Positions 36,310-45,920 of a stretch of 64,000 nucleotides of DNA are shown here, piece by piece. Position 1 is the first letter of the stretch. Every line of letters begins with the position of its first letter. The stretch is taken from the NCBI RefSeq assembly GCF_900105255.1, contig NZ_LT629763.1, forward strand, positions 2,418,001 through 2,482,000. The letters run 5' to 3'. A program made the translations under genes and the position numbers. The notes under the pieces are model-generated. The model was not told the origin of the DNA. It did no database searches and saw nothing but the letters and a program-made list of their open reading frames with translations. The DNA comes from Halopseudomonas sabulinigri. Its GTDB lineage: Bacteria > Pseudomonadota > Gammaproteobacteria > Pseudomonadales > Pseudomonadaceae.

Positions 36310-37304
36310 CAGTCGTCCTCCGCGCCATACAAGGTGGTCAGCGCGCGGGCGTCCACGCCCTCGTGTTCGCGCAGATAGCGCACCAGATCGTCGCTGCGAC
36401 CGTGGGTAGTCAGCACGGTGCTGGCACCGCAGTCGCGGATGGTCGCCAGCAACGCCGGCCAATCGGCGTGATCACTCAGCTCAAAGCCTTGATCGTAGCC
36501 ACGGCGCCGACGATTGCCGCGTATGCGCATCCAGCCCGAAGCAAAACCGGTACTGGCGTTCTTGAACCGCCGCATCCACCGCGAGCCGGCCGCCGATGGC
36601 GGCGCCAGTATCAACTGGCCATTGAAGGAGGCGTCGCGGGGTAGCTCGGATACCGGCTGGGTCGGCAGCATGGCCACCCCGGCGTCGCGGTACAGCTCGG
36701 TCAGCGCCACCATGGCGCCATGCAGATACACAGTGCGGTCGGTGTGTTCGGCCAACGCGGCCAACACGCGCTGCGCCTTGCCGAAGGCATAGGTGAACAG
36801 GATGCAGGGGCGCTCCGGGTTGCTCTGCCACCACTGCCACATTTGCCTACCCACTTGCTCGACCGGCGGCCAGCGATAGCACGGCAGCGCGAAGGTGGCC
36901 TCGGTAATCAGGGTATCGCAGGGCACCACCTCAAAAGGTGCGCAGGTCGGATCGGCATCGCGCTTGTAATCGCCGCTGACGACCCACACCCGGCCATCGT
37001 CATGCGCCACCCGCACTTGCGCCGAACCCAGCACATGCCCGGCAGAATGCAGGCTCAGCGTGGTCGGACCAAAGCGCCGTTGCTCGCCATACGGCAGACC
37101 AATAAGTTCATGTTCGCCCAGGCGATGCCGGAGGATGGGCACGCTCGCCTGGTGCGCGTAGTAGAGCTGATGGCCGGACCGGGCGTGGTCGGCGTGGGCA
37201 TGGGTAATCACGGCCGTGACAACCGGCCGCCACGGGTCGATATGAAAATTGCCTGCGGGACAGAACAGCCCCTCGTCGGTGGGAATGATCAGGGGATCAA
37301 GCAT
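36309..37304 (-). CDS. Ligase-associated exonuclease, metallo-beta-lactamase fold
   Basis: A 331-residue protein starting MLDPLIIPTDEGLFCPAGNF. The MBL metal motif is THAHADH (H35, H37, D39, H40), with HSAGHVLGSAQV and VSGDYKRDADP following. It belongs to the SNM1/CPSF-like exonuclease family TIGR04122. The ATG at 37304 is preferred; the slightly longer frame would need a GTG at 37316. First gene of the ligase operon, divergent from the molybdenum hydroxylase operon. Confidence 0.92.
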   Translation of the reverse strand: MLDPLIIPTDEGLFCPAGNFHIDPWRPVVTAVITHAHADHARSGHQLYYAHQASVPILRHRLGEHELIGLPYGEQRRFGPTTLSLHSAGHVLGSAQVRVAHDDGRVWVVSGDYKRDADPTCAPFEVVPCDTLITEATFALPCYRWPPVEQVGRQMWQWWQSNPERPCILFTYAFGKAQRVLAALAEHTDRTVYLHGAMVALTELYRDAGVAMLPTQPVSELPRDASFNGQLILAPPSAAGSRWMRRFKNASTGFASGWMRIRGNRRRRGYDQGFELSDHADWPALLATIRDCGASTVLTTHGRSDDLVRYLREHEGVDARALTTLYGAEDD

Positions 37305-37511
37305 GCAGCGATGCACTCATTGGTCCGTATCCATTTCAGTAGTCACAGCCCTTGTGACAACGCGATCGCCCCACTGTTACCACCCACACACCGCCCGCCC
37401 GGCACAAACGGCTGAACGATTGCCCCCTCACCCAGTCGTATTTTTTAGACGCACACACTGCGCAATCCTGGCGCGCCAGCGGCTGGCGCCCTCCCTTACC
37501 GTGAGGCACGC

Positions 37512-38051
37512 ATGAGTTCGACAACCGACCCACAGGGCGTGACCGAGGTCGCGACCTACCCGCTGAACATCGAAATCAACGGCGAAACCCGGCAACTGCA
37601 GGTTTACCCCTGGACCACCCTGCTCGACCTGCTGCGCGAGCAACTCGGCCTAAGCGGCACCAAAAAGGGCTGCGATCACGGCCAATGCGGCGCCTGCACG
37701 GTGCTGCTCAACGGCAAACGCATCAACGCCTGCCTGACCATCGCGGTGATGCACGACGGCGCCCGCCTGACCACAGTCGAAGGCCTGGCCGACGGCGATG
37801 AGCTGCATCCGATGCAAGCCGCCTTCGTCAAGCGCGATGCATTCCAGTGCGGCTATTGCACGCCGGGGCAAATCTGTTCCGCCATCGGCATGACCGCCGA
37901 GGGACGCGCCGAGACAGCGGAGCAGATTCGCGAGCAGATGAGCGGCAACTTGTGCCGCTGCGGTGCCTACCCGAACATCCTCTCGGCGATTGAAGACGCC
38001 ATGCCAGATACCCGCAAACAGCTTGAGCGCAGCAGCGAGGTGAGCCGATGA
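37512..38051 (+). CDS. Molybdenum hydroxylase, [2Fe-2S] subunit (PaoA/YagT-like)
   Basis: A 179-residue iron-sulfur subunit with a plant-ferredoxin cluster ([18 protein letters not shown]... NACL) and the C-terminal four-helix cluster ([14 protein letters not shown] and [13 protein letters not shown]). It relays electrons from the Mo site to FAD. Unlike E. coli PaoA, as I recall it, there is no Tat signal before the ferredoxin fold ([20 protein letters not shown]), so the enzyme is probably cytoplasmic. Stop and the next start overlap as ATGA. Confidence 0.9.
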   Translation: MSSTTDPQGVTEVATYPLNIEINGETRQLQVYPWTTLLDLLREQLGLSGTKKGCDHGQCGACTVLLNGKRINACLTIAVMHDGARLTTVEGLADGDELHPMQAAFVKRDAFQCGYCTPGQICSAIGMTAEGRAETAEQIREQMSGNLCRCGAYPNILSAIEDAMPDTRKQLERSSEVSR

Positions 38052-39034
38052 ACCCGTTCAGTTACGCTCGCCCAGCCGATGTGGATGAAGCCGTTGGGCT
38101 GTTCGAGCCGGGCAGCCAATACATCGCTGGCGGTACCAATCTGCTCGACCTGATGAAGGAAAACCTCACCCGCCCGGCACAGTTGATCGACATCACTCGG
38201 CTGCCGCTCAAGGACGTGGACGACACCGCCGACGGCGGGCTGCGCATCGGCGCGCTGGTCAGCAATGCCGAGCTGGCGTGGGATGCGCGCGTCGAGCAGC
38301 GCTACCCATTGCTGAGCAAGGCCATTCTCGCCGGCGCTTCGCCGCAGCTGCGCAACATGGCGACCACCGGCGGCAACCTGTTGCAGCGCACGCGCTGTTA
38401 CTACTTTTACGACGCCGATACCCCCTGCAACAAACGCGAGCCCGGCTCCGGCTGCCCGGCGCGCGACGGTCTGAACCGTATTCATGCGATTCTCGGCCAC
38501 AGCGAGCACTGCATCGCCGTGCACCCCTCGGATATGTGCGTGGCCCTGGCCGCGCTGGACGCGAGCGTGATCGTCAAGCGCAGCGACGGCGAACGGCGCA
38601 TTCCCTTCGCCGATTTCCACCGCCTGCCCGGCGACCATCCCGAGCGTGACAACACTCTTGAGGCCGGCGAGCTGATTACTGCCGTGGAGTTGCCTGCCGA
38701 GGATTTATCTACCCATTGCGCCTACCTGAAGGTGCGCGACCGCCAGTCTTACGCCTTTGCACTGGTCTCGGTCGCGGCGGCGTTGCAGCTGGATGGCGGC
38801 GTGATCCGCGACGTGCGCGTGGCACTGGGCGGCGTCGCGCACAAACCCTGGCGCAACCGCGAGGCCGAAGCCCTGCTGGTGGGCAGAGCGGCAGAGCAGA
38901 GTGCCTTTGCCGAGCTGGCCGATGCCCTGCTGGCCGGCGCCAGCGGCTTCAACGACAACCAATTCAAGATAGCGCTGGCGCGCCGCGCGATTGTGCGCGC
39001 GCTGAGCGACGCCCTGGAAGGAGCCGCCCGATGA
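38048..39034 (+). CDS. Molybdenum hydroxylase, FAD-binding subunit (PaoB/YagS-like)
   Basis: A 328-residue FAD subunit ([20 protein letters not shown]) with the FAD loop [13 protein letters not shown] and the second site [15 protein letters not shown]. An extra cysteine-bearing insertion ([21 protein letters not shown] and a later Cys before VALAALD) matches the additional [4Fe-4S] cluster of PaoB. It transfers electrons to the final acceptor. Coupled to both neighbours by ATGA overlaps. Confidence 0.92.
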   Translation: MNPFSYARPADVDEAVGLFEPGSQYIAGGTNLLDLMKENLTRPAQLIDITRLPLKDVDDTADGGLRIGALVSNAELAWDARVEQRYPLLSKAILAGASPQLRNMATTGGNLLQRTRCYYFYDADTPCNKREPGSGCPARDGLNRIHAILGHSEHCIAVHPSDMCVALAALDASVIVKRSDGERRIPFADFHRLPGDHPERDNTLEAGELITAVELPAEDLSTHCAYLKVRDRQSYAFALVSVAAALQLDGGVIRDVRVALGGVAHKPWRNREAEALLVGRAAEQSAFAELADALLAGASGFNDNQFKIALARRAIVRALSDALEGAAR

Positions 39035-41247
39035 ACGCCACCCATTCTCCCGAGACTTCTCCGGTCGGCAAAGCCCTGGACCGTGTCGATGGCCCACTCA
39101 AGGTGCAGGGGCAGGCGCACTACGCCGGTGAGTTCGCGTTACCGGGGCTGCTGTATGGCAGCGTGGTAAACAGTAATATCGCCTCTGGCCGCCTGCGTAG
39201 TATCGATACTCGCGCCGCAGAAGCGGTGGCCGGTGTCGAACTGGTACTTACACACCTGAACCGCCCGTCGATTGCCGGCTATGACAAACCCTACGAAGAC
39301 GATGACGCCGCAGACGGCTCGCCGTTTCGGCCGCTGTATAACGACCGTATTCTCTATAACGGCCAGCCGGTTGCCCTGGTAGTGGCGGCCGATCCGGAGC
39401 TGGCGCACTACGCCGCCAGCCTGATTACCATCGACTATGAGCAGGACCCGCACGCCACCGATCTGCAGGCCCAGCTTGAGCAGATGAAAAAGGCCCCGGC
39501 GGACCTGCCCGACCCGCGCGGTGATGCACAGCAGGCGCTGGAGTCCGCCGCAGTCAAGGTCGAGGTGCAGTACAGCACGCCAGCCGAGCATCACAATCCG
39601 ATGGAACCGCATGCCTCCACCGTGCACTACCTGCAAGGCGGCAAGCTGGATATCTATGACAAGACCCAGGGCGTGCAGAACTGCATGCGCTACCTGGAAG
39701 ACGTGTTTGCTATGCAGGGGCAGATTCGCATTCTCTCGCCCTTTGTTGGCGGCGCCTTTGGCTCCGGTCTGCGGCCGCAATATCAACTGCCACTGGCGGT
39801 GATGGCGGCGCTCAAGCTCAAGCGGTCGGTGCGGGTAACGCTGAAACGTCAGCAGATGTTCACCTTCGGCTACCGTCCGCCCACCGTGCACCGGCTGAGT
39901 CTGGGCGCCAGCCGCGACGGCCAGTTGCAGGCCATCACGCACCAGACCATCGGCCAGACGTCGCGCTTTGAGGATTACACCGAAAATGAGGTGCAGTGGT
40001 CCGGCATGCTCTACAAGTGCCCGAACGTGGCGCTGGATTACCAACTGGTGCCGCTCGATGTGTACACCCCGCTAGACATGCGCGCGCCCGGCGCCACCAC
40101 CGGCGTGTATGCGCTGGAATGCGCTATGGATGAATTGGCTTACGCTGCCAACATTGACCCGCTGGCGTTGCGCCAGAAGAACTTTACCGACCACAACGCC
40201 AACGAAGACAAACCCTATTCCAGCAAGGCCCTGATGGCGTGCTACGCGCAGGGCGCCGAACGCTTCGGCTGGTCAAAACGCGACATGGCGCCGCGCAGCA
40301 TGCGCGATGGTCATCAACTGGTTGGCTGGGGCATGGCCACCGGTATCTGGGAAGCCCTGCAGATGCCGGCCAGCGCCAAGGCCTGTATCGACGCCAGCGG
40401 CAAGCTGATCGTCAGCAGCGCCACGACGGATATCGGCACTGGCACCTATACGGTGATGGCGCAGATCGCCGCCGAGGCGATGGGCTTTGCCATGGATCAG
40501 GTGGAATTCAAGCTGGGCGATTCGAGCCTCTCCGAAGCGCCGCTGCAAGGCGGCTCCTTCACCGTTTCATCGGTCGGCAGCGCGGTACAGAAGGCCTGCC
40601 AGGAGCTGCGCCTGAAGCTGCTCGATTGCGTGCAGCAAAGCCCGGCCTCCCATTTCAGTGGCAAAACCACCGACGAAATCGACTTTGCCGATGGCTGGCT
40701 GTTTATCCGGGAGGCGCCCGAGCACAGGGTCAAGCTGACCGATATCGCCGCCGAGACCGGCGCGCTGGAAGTGGAAGTGAGCGTCGAACCCGGCGAGGTG
40801 CGCGATGGTTACGCCACCGGCACGCACTCAGCGGTATTCGTTGAAGTGAAGGTGGATGAAGACACCGGCATGATCAAGCTCAGCCGCGTGGTCAGCGCCA
40901 TCGCCGCCGGGCGCGTGGTCAATCCCAAAACCGCTGGCAACCAGATTGCCGGCGGTGTGGTCTGGGGAGTGAGCCAGGCCCTGCATGAAGAAACCCAGAT
41001 GGACCACAACCTGGGCCGCTTCATGAATCACAGCCTGGCCGAATATCACATCCCGGTGCAGGCCGACATCGGTGACATAGACGTGCTCTTCGTGGAGGAG
41101 CATGACGAAATCGTCAACGCGCTGGGCTCCAAGGGCGTGGGGGAGATCGGGATTGTCGGCGTTGCCGCCGCAGTCTCGAATGCGATTTTTCACGCCACCG
41201 GCAAACGCGTGCGCGACCTGCCGGTGACACTGGATAAGCTGCTCTAA
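39031..41247 (+). CDS. Molybdenum hydroxylase, molybdopterin-binding catalytic subunit (PaoC/YagR-like)
   Basis: A 738-residue catalytic subunit starting [20 protein letters not shown]. It has [20 protein letters not shown] (Mo-cofactor contact), [40 protein letters not shown] and, near the C-terminus, [20 protein letters not shown] with the catalytic Glu of the GVGE motif. Family role: hydroxylation of aldehydes or N-heterocycles with water as oxygen source; the substrate is not evident. No PaoD/XdhC-type maturation gene is adjacent. Start by ATGA overlap. Confidence 0.92.
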   Translation: MNATHSPETSPVGKALDRVDGPLKVQGQAHYAGEFALPGLLYGSVVNSNIASGRLRSIDTRAAEAVAGVELVLTHLNRPSIAGYDKPYEDDDAADGSPFRPLYNDRILYNGQPVALVVAADPELAHYAASLITIDYEQDPHATDLQAQLEQMKKAPADLPDPRGDAQQALESAAVKVEVQYSTPAEHHNPMEPHASTVHYLQGGKLDIYDKTQGVQNCMRYLEDVFAMQGQIRILSPFVGGAFGSGLRPQYQLPLAVMAALKLKRSVRVTLKRQQMFTFGYRPPTVHRLSLGASRDGQLQAITHQTIGQTSRFEDYTENEVQWSGMLYKCPNVALDYQLVPLDVYTPLDMRAPGATTGVYALECAMDELAYAANIDPLALRQKNFTDHNANEDKPYSSKALMACYAQGAERFGWSKRDMAPRSMRDGHQLVGWGMATGIWEALQMPASAKACIDASGKLIVSSATTDIGTGTYTVMAQIAAEAMGFAMDQVEFKLGDSSLSEAPLQGGSFTVSSVGSAVQKACQELRLKLLDCVQQSPASHFSGKTTDEIDFADGWLFIREAPEHRVKLTDIAAETGALEVEVSVEPGEVRDGYATGTHSAVFVEVKVDEDTGMIKLSRVVSAIAAGRVVNPKTAGNQIAGGVVWGVSQALHEETQMDHNLGRFMNHSLAEYHIPVQADIGDIDVLFVEEHDEIVNALGSKGVGEIGIVGVAAAVSNAIFHATGKRVRDLPVTLDKLL

Positions 41248-41277
41248 GCTACTGTGGCTGAGGTGCTGTAGCGCAAT

Positions 41278-41303
41278 CCGCCCGGCGCTAGCCGGGCGGT
41301 TTC
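41278..41303 (+). terminator. Stem-loop terminator after the molybdenum hydroxylase operon
   Basis: CCGCCCGGC (41278-41286), loop GCTA, GCCGGGCGG (41291-41299), then TTTC. A strong 9-bp GC stem with a short T-run, placed between convergent genes. Confidence 0.75.
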
Positions 41304-41323
41304 AGGCAGAGCTGAAACAGCGC

Positions 41324-42109
41324 TCAAGCCCGGCGCGGCACACCCAACGCCAGCATAAAGCACAGCACCGCGCAGACCACAATCGAGGGGCCGGCCGGGG
41401 TATCCAGATGCCACGACATGGTCAGCCCACCGACCACCGCCACGCAGCCCAACACACTGGCGCCCAGGGCCATCTGCTCCGGCGTGCGGGCGTGGCGCTG
41501 CGCCGCCGCCGGCGGAATGATCAGCAGTGAGGTAATCAGCAGCACACCGACAATTTTCATCGCCACGGCAATCACGATGGCGATCAGCAGCATCAGCGCC
41601 AGTCGAATCGCCGTGACCGGCAAACCCTCTACCCGCGCCAGCTCCTCATGCACAGTGATGGACAACAGCCGCCGCCACAGTACGCACATCAGCACCAGCA
41701 CGATCAGCAGACCGCCCAGAATCCAGTACAGATCGTCGCGGGTCATCGCCAGCAGATCACCGAACAGATAGGCCATCAGGTCTACCCGCACGTTTTCGGT
41801 CAGCGCCAGTACCACTAACCCCAGCGACAGCGTACCGTGCGCTAGAATCCCCAGCAGGGTATCGCTGGCCAGCCATTCCTTGTGCTGCAGCGCCACCAGC
41901 AGCACGGCAATCAGCACGCAGCCCACGGTTACCGCCAGCGTCAAGTTCACGTCCAGTAGCATACCCAGGGCGACGCCCAGCAACGCCGAGTGTGAGAGCG
42001 TGTCGCCAAAATAGGCCATGCGCCGCCACACCACAAAAGAGCCCAGTGGCCCGGCGACCAGCGCCAGCGCCAGACCGGCCAGCAACGCGTAAAGCAGAAA
42101 ATCAGGCAT
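41324..42109 (-). CDS. znuB: Zinc ABC transporter permease
   Basis: A 261-residue ABC-3 family permease starting [20 protein letters not shown] with seven or eight membrane helices. Signatures are [20 protein letters not shown] and [20 protein letters not shown]. It forms the inner-membrane channel of ZnuABC. The start at 42109 overlaps znuC by 8 bases and excludes an in-frame His-rich-looking upstream stretch that is really znuC in another frame. Confidence 0.95.
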   Translation of the reverse strand: MPDFLLYALLAGLALALVAGPLGSFVVWRRMAYFGDTLSHSALLGVALGMLLDVNLTLAVTVGCVLIAVLLVALQHKEWLASDTLLGILAHGTLSLGLVVLALTENVRVDLMAYLFGDLLAMTRDDLYWILGGLLIVLVLMCVLWRRLLSITVHEELARVEGLPVTAIRLALMLLIAIVIAVAMKIVGVLLITSLLIIPPAAAQRHARTPEQMALGASVLGCVAVVGGLTMSWHLDTPAGPSIVVCAVLCFMLALGVPRRA

Positions 42110-42872
42110 GGTTGCAGTCGGGTCCGTGGCTGTGTTCATGGGGCACGACTTCGCCGTGCATATCGTGGGCATGGTCGTGGTGGTGGCTGTACACCGCCAG
42201 GGCGCTGGCCTGCTCGCCAAACATGGCAACAAAGGCCGGGTCCAGGCTGACCTGCTCCGGGTGGCCGGAACAACACACGTGGCGGTTCAGGCAGACCACG
42301 GTATTGGTGGTCGCCATCACCAGATGCAGATCGTGCGAGACCATCAGCACGCCGCAGCCGTAGCGGTCACGCAACCGGGTGATGAGCTGATACAGCTCTA
42401 TCTGGCCGTTCACGTCCACCCCTTGCACCGGCTCATCCAACACCAGCAGATCAGGTTCGCGCAGCAGCGCGCGGGCCAGCAGAATGCGCTGCAACTCACC
42501 GCCCGAGACCTGCTGCAGGGGGCGGTCCAGCAGGTGCTCCGCGCCCACCTCAACCAGCGCGGCGTGCGCGGCGGCCTTCTTCGCACCCGGTGCCAGCAAC
42601 AGAAACCGCTGCACGGTCAGCGGCAGGGAGGCATCAATCTGCAGCTTCTGCGGCATATAGCCAATGCGCAGTCTGGGCTGCCGGTTGACCTGGCCGGCGG
42701 ATGCTTTCAACAGCCCCAGCACAATACGCACCAGGCTGGTCTTGCCCGCGCCGTTGGGGCCAATCAGGGTGACGATTTCACCGCGGTTGACCTGCAGGCT
42801 GACGTGCTCCAGCACATCGGTGCCATGCAGACGCAGGCTCACGTCCTGCAACGACAACAGGGGTTTGCTCAC
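42102..42872 (-). CDS. znuC: Zinc ABC transporter ATP-binding protein
   Basis: A 256-residue ABC ATPase. Walker A is [16 protein letters not shown], signature [15 protein letters not shown], Walker [13 protein letters not shown], and the switch His is in VSHDLHLV. The C-terminus is His-rich ([20 protein letters not shown]), typical of ZnuC. The GTG start at 42872 overlaps the zur stop as GTGA, showing a zur-znuC-znuB operon. Confidence 0.95.
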   Translation of the reverse strand: MSKPLLSLQDVSLRLHGTDVLEHVSLQVNRGEIVTLIGPNGAGKTSLVRIVLGLLKASAGQVNRQPRLRIGYMPQKLQIDASLPLTVQRFLLLAPGAKKAAAHAALVEVGAEHLLDRPLQQVSGGELQRILLARALLREPDLLVLDEPVQGVDVNGQIELYQLITRLRDRYGCGVLMVSHDLHLVMATTNTVVCLNRHVCCSGHPEQVSLDPAFVAMFGEQASALAVYSHHHDHAHDMHGEVVPHEHSHGPDCNHA

Positions 42873-43363
42873 GCAGCCTCCCGGCACTGTGCACAGAGAC
42901 CGCTGATTTCCACAGTCTCGCTTTTCACGGCAAAGCCGTGCGATTCAGCCGCGCCGGCGATGGCTGCCGTGATGGCGCTGGCATCCAGTTCAATGGCGAT
43001 ATGACAGTTGAGGCAGATCAGAAACTGGCCCTCGTGCTGATGCTCCGGGCTGGCACAGCCAATGAAGGCATTCAGCGAAGCGATGCGATGCACCAGCCCC
43101 TGCTCCTGCAGAAAATCCAGTGCGCGGTACACCGTCGGCGGGGCTGCGCGGCGGCCATCATCACGCGACAGGGTTTCCAGAATATCGTAGGCGCCGAGCG
43201 GCTTGTGGCTCTGCCATACCAGTTCCAGAACCCGCTTGCGCAGGGTGGTAAAACGGGCACCCTCACGTGCGCAGACCTGCTCGGCGGCATCCAGGGCGTG
43301 ACTCACACAGCGGCTGTGATCGTGTGGCTGCTGCGCTTCTTGCGGGGAGAGAAACTCGGTCAT
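42869..43363 (-). CDS. zur: Zinc uptake regulator Zur (Fur family)
   Basis: A 164-residue Fur-family repressor with a winged helix ([20 protein letters not shown]). Structural zinc cysteines are in CLNCH and CAQC, and sensory-site histidines in [18 protein letters not shown]. It represses zinc uptake when zinc is plentiful. It is transcribed with znuCB and divergently from znuA; a candidate Zur site lies between them. Confidence 0.93.
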   Translation of the reverse strand: MTEFLSPQEAQQPHDHSRCVSHALDAAEQVCAREGARFTTLRKRVLELVWQSHKPLGAYDILETLSRDDGRRAAPPTVYRALDFLQEQGLVHRIASLNAFIGCASPEHQHEGQFLICLNCHIAIELDASAITAAIAGAAESHGFAVKSETVEISGLCAQCREAA

Positions 43364-43420
43364 GGCGTCATCCTGTCGGGCAGCGCTGCAAAACCTGAGC
43401 TGTGCAGCGGCAATTGAGCT

Positions 43421-43433
43421 GTTATCATATTAC
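43421..43433. promoter_or_regulatory. Candidate Zur operator
   Basis: GTTATCATATTAC matches 9 of the 11 defined positions of GTTATANNATAAC, the gammaproteobacterial Zur core as I remember it. It sits in the 98-base gap between zur and znuA, where it could control both directions. Confidence 0.65.
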
Positions 43434-43461
43434 ACTTTACGATTCAGAGGTACGCCCCACC

Positions 43462-44406
43462 ATGTCGTCATTTCGCCTGTTTGCTGTCTTGTGCGGGCTG
43501 CTGCTCAGTTCTGCTGCCCACGCCGACCAGGTGCGCGTGCTCGCCTCCATCAAGCCGGTACAACAGATTGCCGCCGCCGTCCTGGACGGCATAGATCAAC
43601 CCGCCGCGCTACTACCTGCGGGCGCCTCACCGCACTCCTTCGCGCTGCGCCCCTCGGATCGGCGCGCGCTGGCCAGCGCCGAGCGAGTCTACTGGGTTGG
43701 CCCATCGCTGGAGCTGTTTCTTGAGGGCACGCTGCACTCACTACCAGGCAGCCGCGAGCTGGTAGAGATACCCGGCCTGCAGCTGCGCCACTTTGATGAG
43801 GGGGCAGACGAACACGAGCACGACCATCATGCCCACGCCGACCATGAGGCTCATGAAGGTCATGAAGGTCATGAGCATGGCCCCGGCAGCCTGGACCCGC
43901 ACATCTGGCTATCGCCCGAGAACGCCGTGATCATCGCCCGCTGGATGAAAGACGATCTGGCACCGCTGTACCCGCAACAGCAAAGCCAGCTGAATGCCAA
44001 CGTCGCCGCCTTCGAACAGCGCATGCAGGCGCTGGACCACCAACTGCTGGCGCGCTTTGCGCCGCTCAAGCACAAGCCCTACTTTGTATTTCACGATGGC
44101 TACGGGTATCTGGAAGGCTATCTTGGCCTGCAGCACAGCGGCGTCTTCAGCCTGGCCCATGAGATTCAACCCGGCGCCCGCCACGTTAATGAACTACGTC
44201 AGACCCTGAACGCCGCCGCACCCGCCTGCGTATTCAGCGAGCCGCAATTTACCCCACGGCTGGTGAATAGCCTGACCGAAGGCTTGCCCGTCAAAAGCGC
44301 TCAGCTCGACCCGCTGGGTAGCGCGATTGCGGTAGGCCCGCAGGGTTACGAGCAGCAGCTAAAAGCGCTGACCGAGACCTGGGCGAGCTGCCTGGAGGGG
44401 ATCTGA
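43462..44406 (+). CDS. znuA: Zinc ABC transporter periplasmic binding protein
   Basis: A 314-residue cluster A-I solute-binding protein. The signal peptide is MSSFRLFAVLCGLLLSSAAHA. Zinc ligands include H58 (AGASPHSFALRPSD), H147 (DPHIWLSPENA) and a later His in FHDGYGYLEGYL. Between them, residues about 117-140, lies a charged His-rich loop (EHEHDHHAHADHEAHEGHEG) partly encoded by tandem CATGAAGGT repeats. It captures periplasmic zinc and delivers it to ZnuBC. The ATG at 43462 gives a proper signal peptide; the frame is open further upstream. Confidence 0.95.
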   Translation: MSSFRLFAVLCGLLLSSAAHADQVRVLASIKPVQQIAAAVLDGIDQPAALLPAGASPHSFALRPSDRRALASAERVYWVGPSLELFLEGTLHSLPGSRELVEIPGLQLRHFDEGADEHEHDHHAHADHEAHEGHEGHEHGPGSLDPHIWLSPENAVIIARWMKDDLAPLYPQQQSQLNANVAAFEQRMQALDHQLLARFAPLKHKPYFVFHDGYGYLEGYLGLQHSGVFSLAHEIQPGARHVNELRQTLNAAAPACVFSEPQFTPRLVNSLTEGLPVKSAQLDPLGSAIAVGPQGYEQQLKALTETWASCLEGI

Positions 44407-44422
44407 CCCGGCGCCAACAGCA

Positions 44423-44956
44423 TCAGTCAATCTGCCGATTCCAGGCAGCGCGCCGGCGAAAGCGCCAGAACGCCCAGGCGCAAATAGCCAGCTCCACCAG
44501 AAACACCCAGTGCATGATGAAATTCAGCCACCAGGGCTGATAGCGCGCCGTGACCTTGACCAGTGCATAGCGCTGGTCCACCAGCGGGGCAAACCACCAG
44601 ATATCCCCGGCCAGGGTATCCAGCAGCACGTGCAACATTCCCCCAAGGCTGAATACCAGCAGCAGCCAGGCTACCGCTGAGCGCCGCGCCAGCCAACGCC
44701 AGCCCAGGCTCAGGGCAATAAGCCCCAACCACAGTGACGGCCAATGCGTCATATAGCGGTGATGGTGCGTTTGCCCATGATCCACAAACAGGAAATAAAG
44801 CATATCGAAATCCGGCGCCACCGCACCCAACATCCCCGCCGCAATCACCCATACTGCCGATACCGGCAACGTGCGCACCCGCTCAATCAGGTAGCTGGAG
44901 AGTATGTAGCCCGAGGGCAGGTGAGCAATCAGCATGGGGGGCAGCGCCTGTTTCAT
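44423..44956 (-). CDS. YdjM-like membrane-bound metal-dependent hydrolase family protein
   Basis: A 177-residue polytopic protein. Visible motifs are MLIAHLPSGYILS near the N-terminus, GAVAPDFDMLYFLFVDHGQTHHHRYMTHWPSLW with a PDxD and HHR..TH cluster typical of the YdjM/DUF457 family, and HVLLDTLAGDIWWFAPL. These His/Asp residues suggest a metal site within the membrane. Start at 44956, with an alternative ATG at 44935. A GAGGGG lies about 10 bases upstream of 44956. It is convergent with znuA. Role unknown. Confidence 0.75.
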   Translation of the reverse strand: MKQALPPMLIAHLPSGYILSSYLIERVRTLPVSAVWVIAAGMLGAVAPDFDMLYFLFVDHGQTHHHRYMTHWPSLWLGLIALSLGWRWLARRSAVAWLLLVFSLGGMLHVLLDTLAGDIWWFAPLVDQRYALVKVTARYQPWWLNFIMHWVFLVELAICAWAFWRFRRRAAWNRQID

Positions 44957-45122
44957 ATTGAAATTGGCCCCTCAAGAGGCCGAATGCCCATCAGACCACG
45001 TCGCCGCATTCGGGTTCTAGCCGGCCTCGGAAAGCAGAGCAAGGCGCACGCATCAAAGGCATACATAACCGCCCCCAAGCTATACGCGTCAGTGAGCAGC
45101 GGCCAGCAAATTGATCCAGTGG
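44957..45122. other. Left flank of cassette array, no gene
   Basis: 166 bases without a credible gene. The right part (45063-45122) contains most of the candidate third attC; the left part is chromosomal flank and probably the promoter/leader of the YdjM-like gene. Confidence 0.5.
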
Positions 45123-45128
45123 TTAACT
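45063..45128 (-). repeat. Candidate degenerate attC site of cassette 3
   Basis: On the minus strand the R'' box AGTTAAC (45128-45122) is the exact reverse complement of this cassette's own 5' core GTTAACT (45409-45403), as expected for a once-circular cassette. A possible R' box GTTATGT (45069-45063) deviates from GTTRRRY at one position, and pairing between the inner arms is weak. Left boundary is uncertain. Confidence 0.45.
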
Positions 45129-45395
45129 GGCATTGGCAAATACCCCTGACTGTATTGATAGTAACCACCCAGTAAGCACCAAAATACATAGGCCTTGAAA
45201 CACCACTGCGTACTTTGCCACTTGGTGTGTATAGGCACGCCTTGCATTGAGCAGGAACATTAGCGGCAAGACAACAAACGTGACTAAGGAACCCATAGTA
45301 GGCATACCGACTGAAGGCGTAAGCGGTGACAGTAAACCGACCCCAAATATAAAGAAGGCAAGAACATTTCCAATGACGGCTAGTGCTTTACTCAT
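45123..45395 (-). CDS. Small membrane protein, integron cassette gene
   Basis: A 90-residue hydrophobic protein (MSKALAVIGNVLAFFIFGVG) with three likely membrane helices (about 5-25, 33-50 and 60-82) and a short basic loop (NARRAYTHQVAKY). No recognised family. It starts 7 bases inside the core site of the preceding attC and its TAA stop lies within the candidate R'' box of its own attC, the compact layout of a mobile cassette. Function unknown. Confidence 0.65.
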   Translation of the reverse strand: MSKALAVIGNVLAFFIFGVGLLSPLTPSVGMPTMGSLVTFVVLPLMFLLNARRAYTHQVAKYAVVFQGLCILVLTGWLLSIQSGVFANAS

Positions 45396-45402
45396 TTTTG
45401 AT

Positions 45403-45486
45403 AGTTAACGCCCTTAGCACGCGCGGCTTTGTAGTGGAGGCGCAGCCGGAACGAAAAAGCCGTCGCTGTGCCTGCGATTGTTAGCG
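45403..45486 (-). repeat. attC site (cassette 2)
   Basis: On the minus strand: R'' box CGCTAAC (45486-45480), a foldable interior, and R' core GTTAACT (45409-45403). Inner arms pair, for example ACGGCTTT with AAAGCCG, and L-like boxes GGCACAGCG and CGCGCGTGC are partly complementary. R'' differs at one base from the reverse complement of the cassette's 5' core GTTAGCC. Length 84 bases. Confidence 0.75.
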
Positions 45487-45489
45487 ATT

Positions 45490-45918
45490 TTACACCCACT
45501 GATTCTCATAGATTGTTCTTCGTAGAGCCCTAGCCGCGAACAAGGCCATTTCTTCTAGCTCTCTCTCGGCCTCCTCCGGCGTGTCGATAAGCCCCTGATC
45601 ATCCCAAGGGTCATTCACATGAACCCACTTATTCCGATATTTTCGAAGTATGTGCAGGTCAGAGCGAAGATCGTCTGCTATGGGCGCATCATTGATAAGT
45701 TCAAAAAGTGTGCTCCGCTCTTTCTTGACGTACTCCGAACGCAGATAAGTTTCGATCCCGGAAACAGCTGTCAGTATCGATGCCAGCTTTGCACCATGCA
45801 CAAAGGCAGAATCAGATTCGCGGACAATGAAAGAGCACCATTCCGAGAGAATGCCCCCGCCTTTCAAAAGCCCCTCATCAAGGGACAAAATGTGGTTCCA
45901 ACGCTCGGCTTCATTCAT
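45490..45918 (-). CDS. HEPN-like domain protein, integron cassette gene
   Basis: A 142-residue all-helical acidic protein starting MNEAERWNHILSLDEGLLKG. The segment LHILRKYRNKWVHVNDPWDD carries R95-X4-H100, the RX4-6H signature of HEPN domains, many of which are RNases in toxin-antitoxin and defence systems. An upstream helix (AKLASILTAVSGIETYLRSEYVKKE) fits the four-helix fold. No MNT nucleotidyltransferase antitoxin is encoded beside it. It starts 3 bases beyond the attC core, as cassette genes often do. RNase activity is an inference; it could be a non-catalytic HEPN. Confidence 0.65.
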   Translation of the reverse strand: MNEAERWNHILSLDEGLLKGGGILSEWCSFIVRESDSAFVHGAKLASILTAVSGIETYLRSEYVKKERSTLFELINDAPIADDLRSDLHILRKYRNKWVHVNDPWDDQGLIDTPEEAERELEEMALFAARALRRTIYENQWV

Positions 45919-45920
45919 AT

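Noticed and set aside
43852-43880. Tandem CATGAAGGT-like repeats considered as a regulatory or CRISPR-like repeat
   Set aside because: They lie in frame within the His-rich metal loop of znuA and simply encode repeated His-Glu-Gly units.
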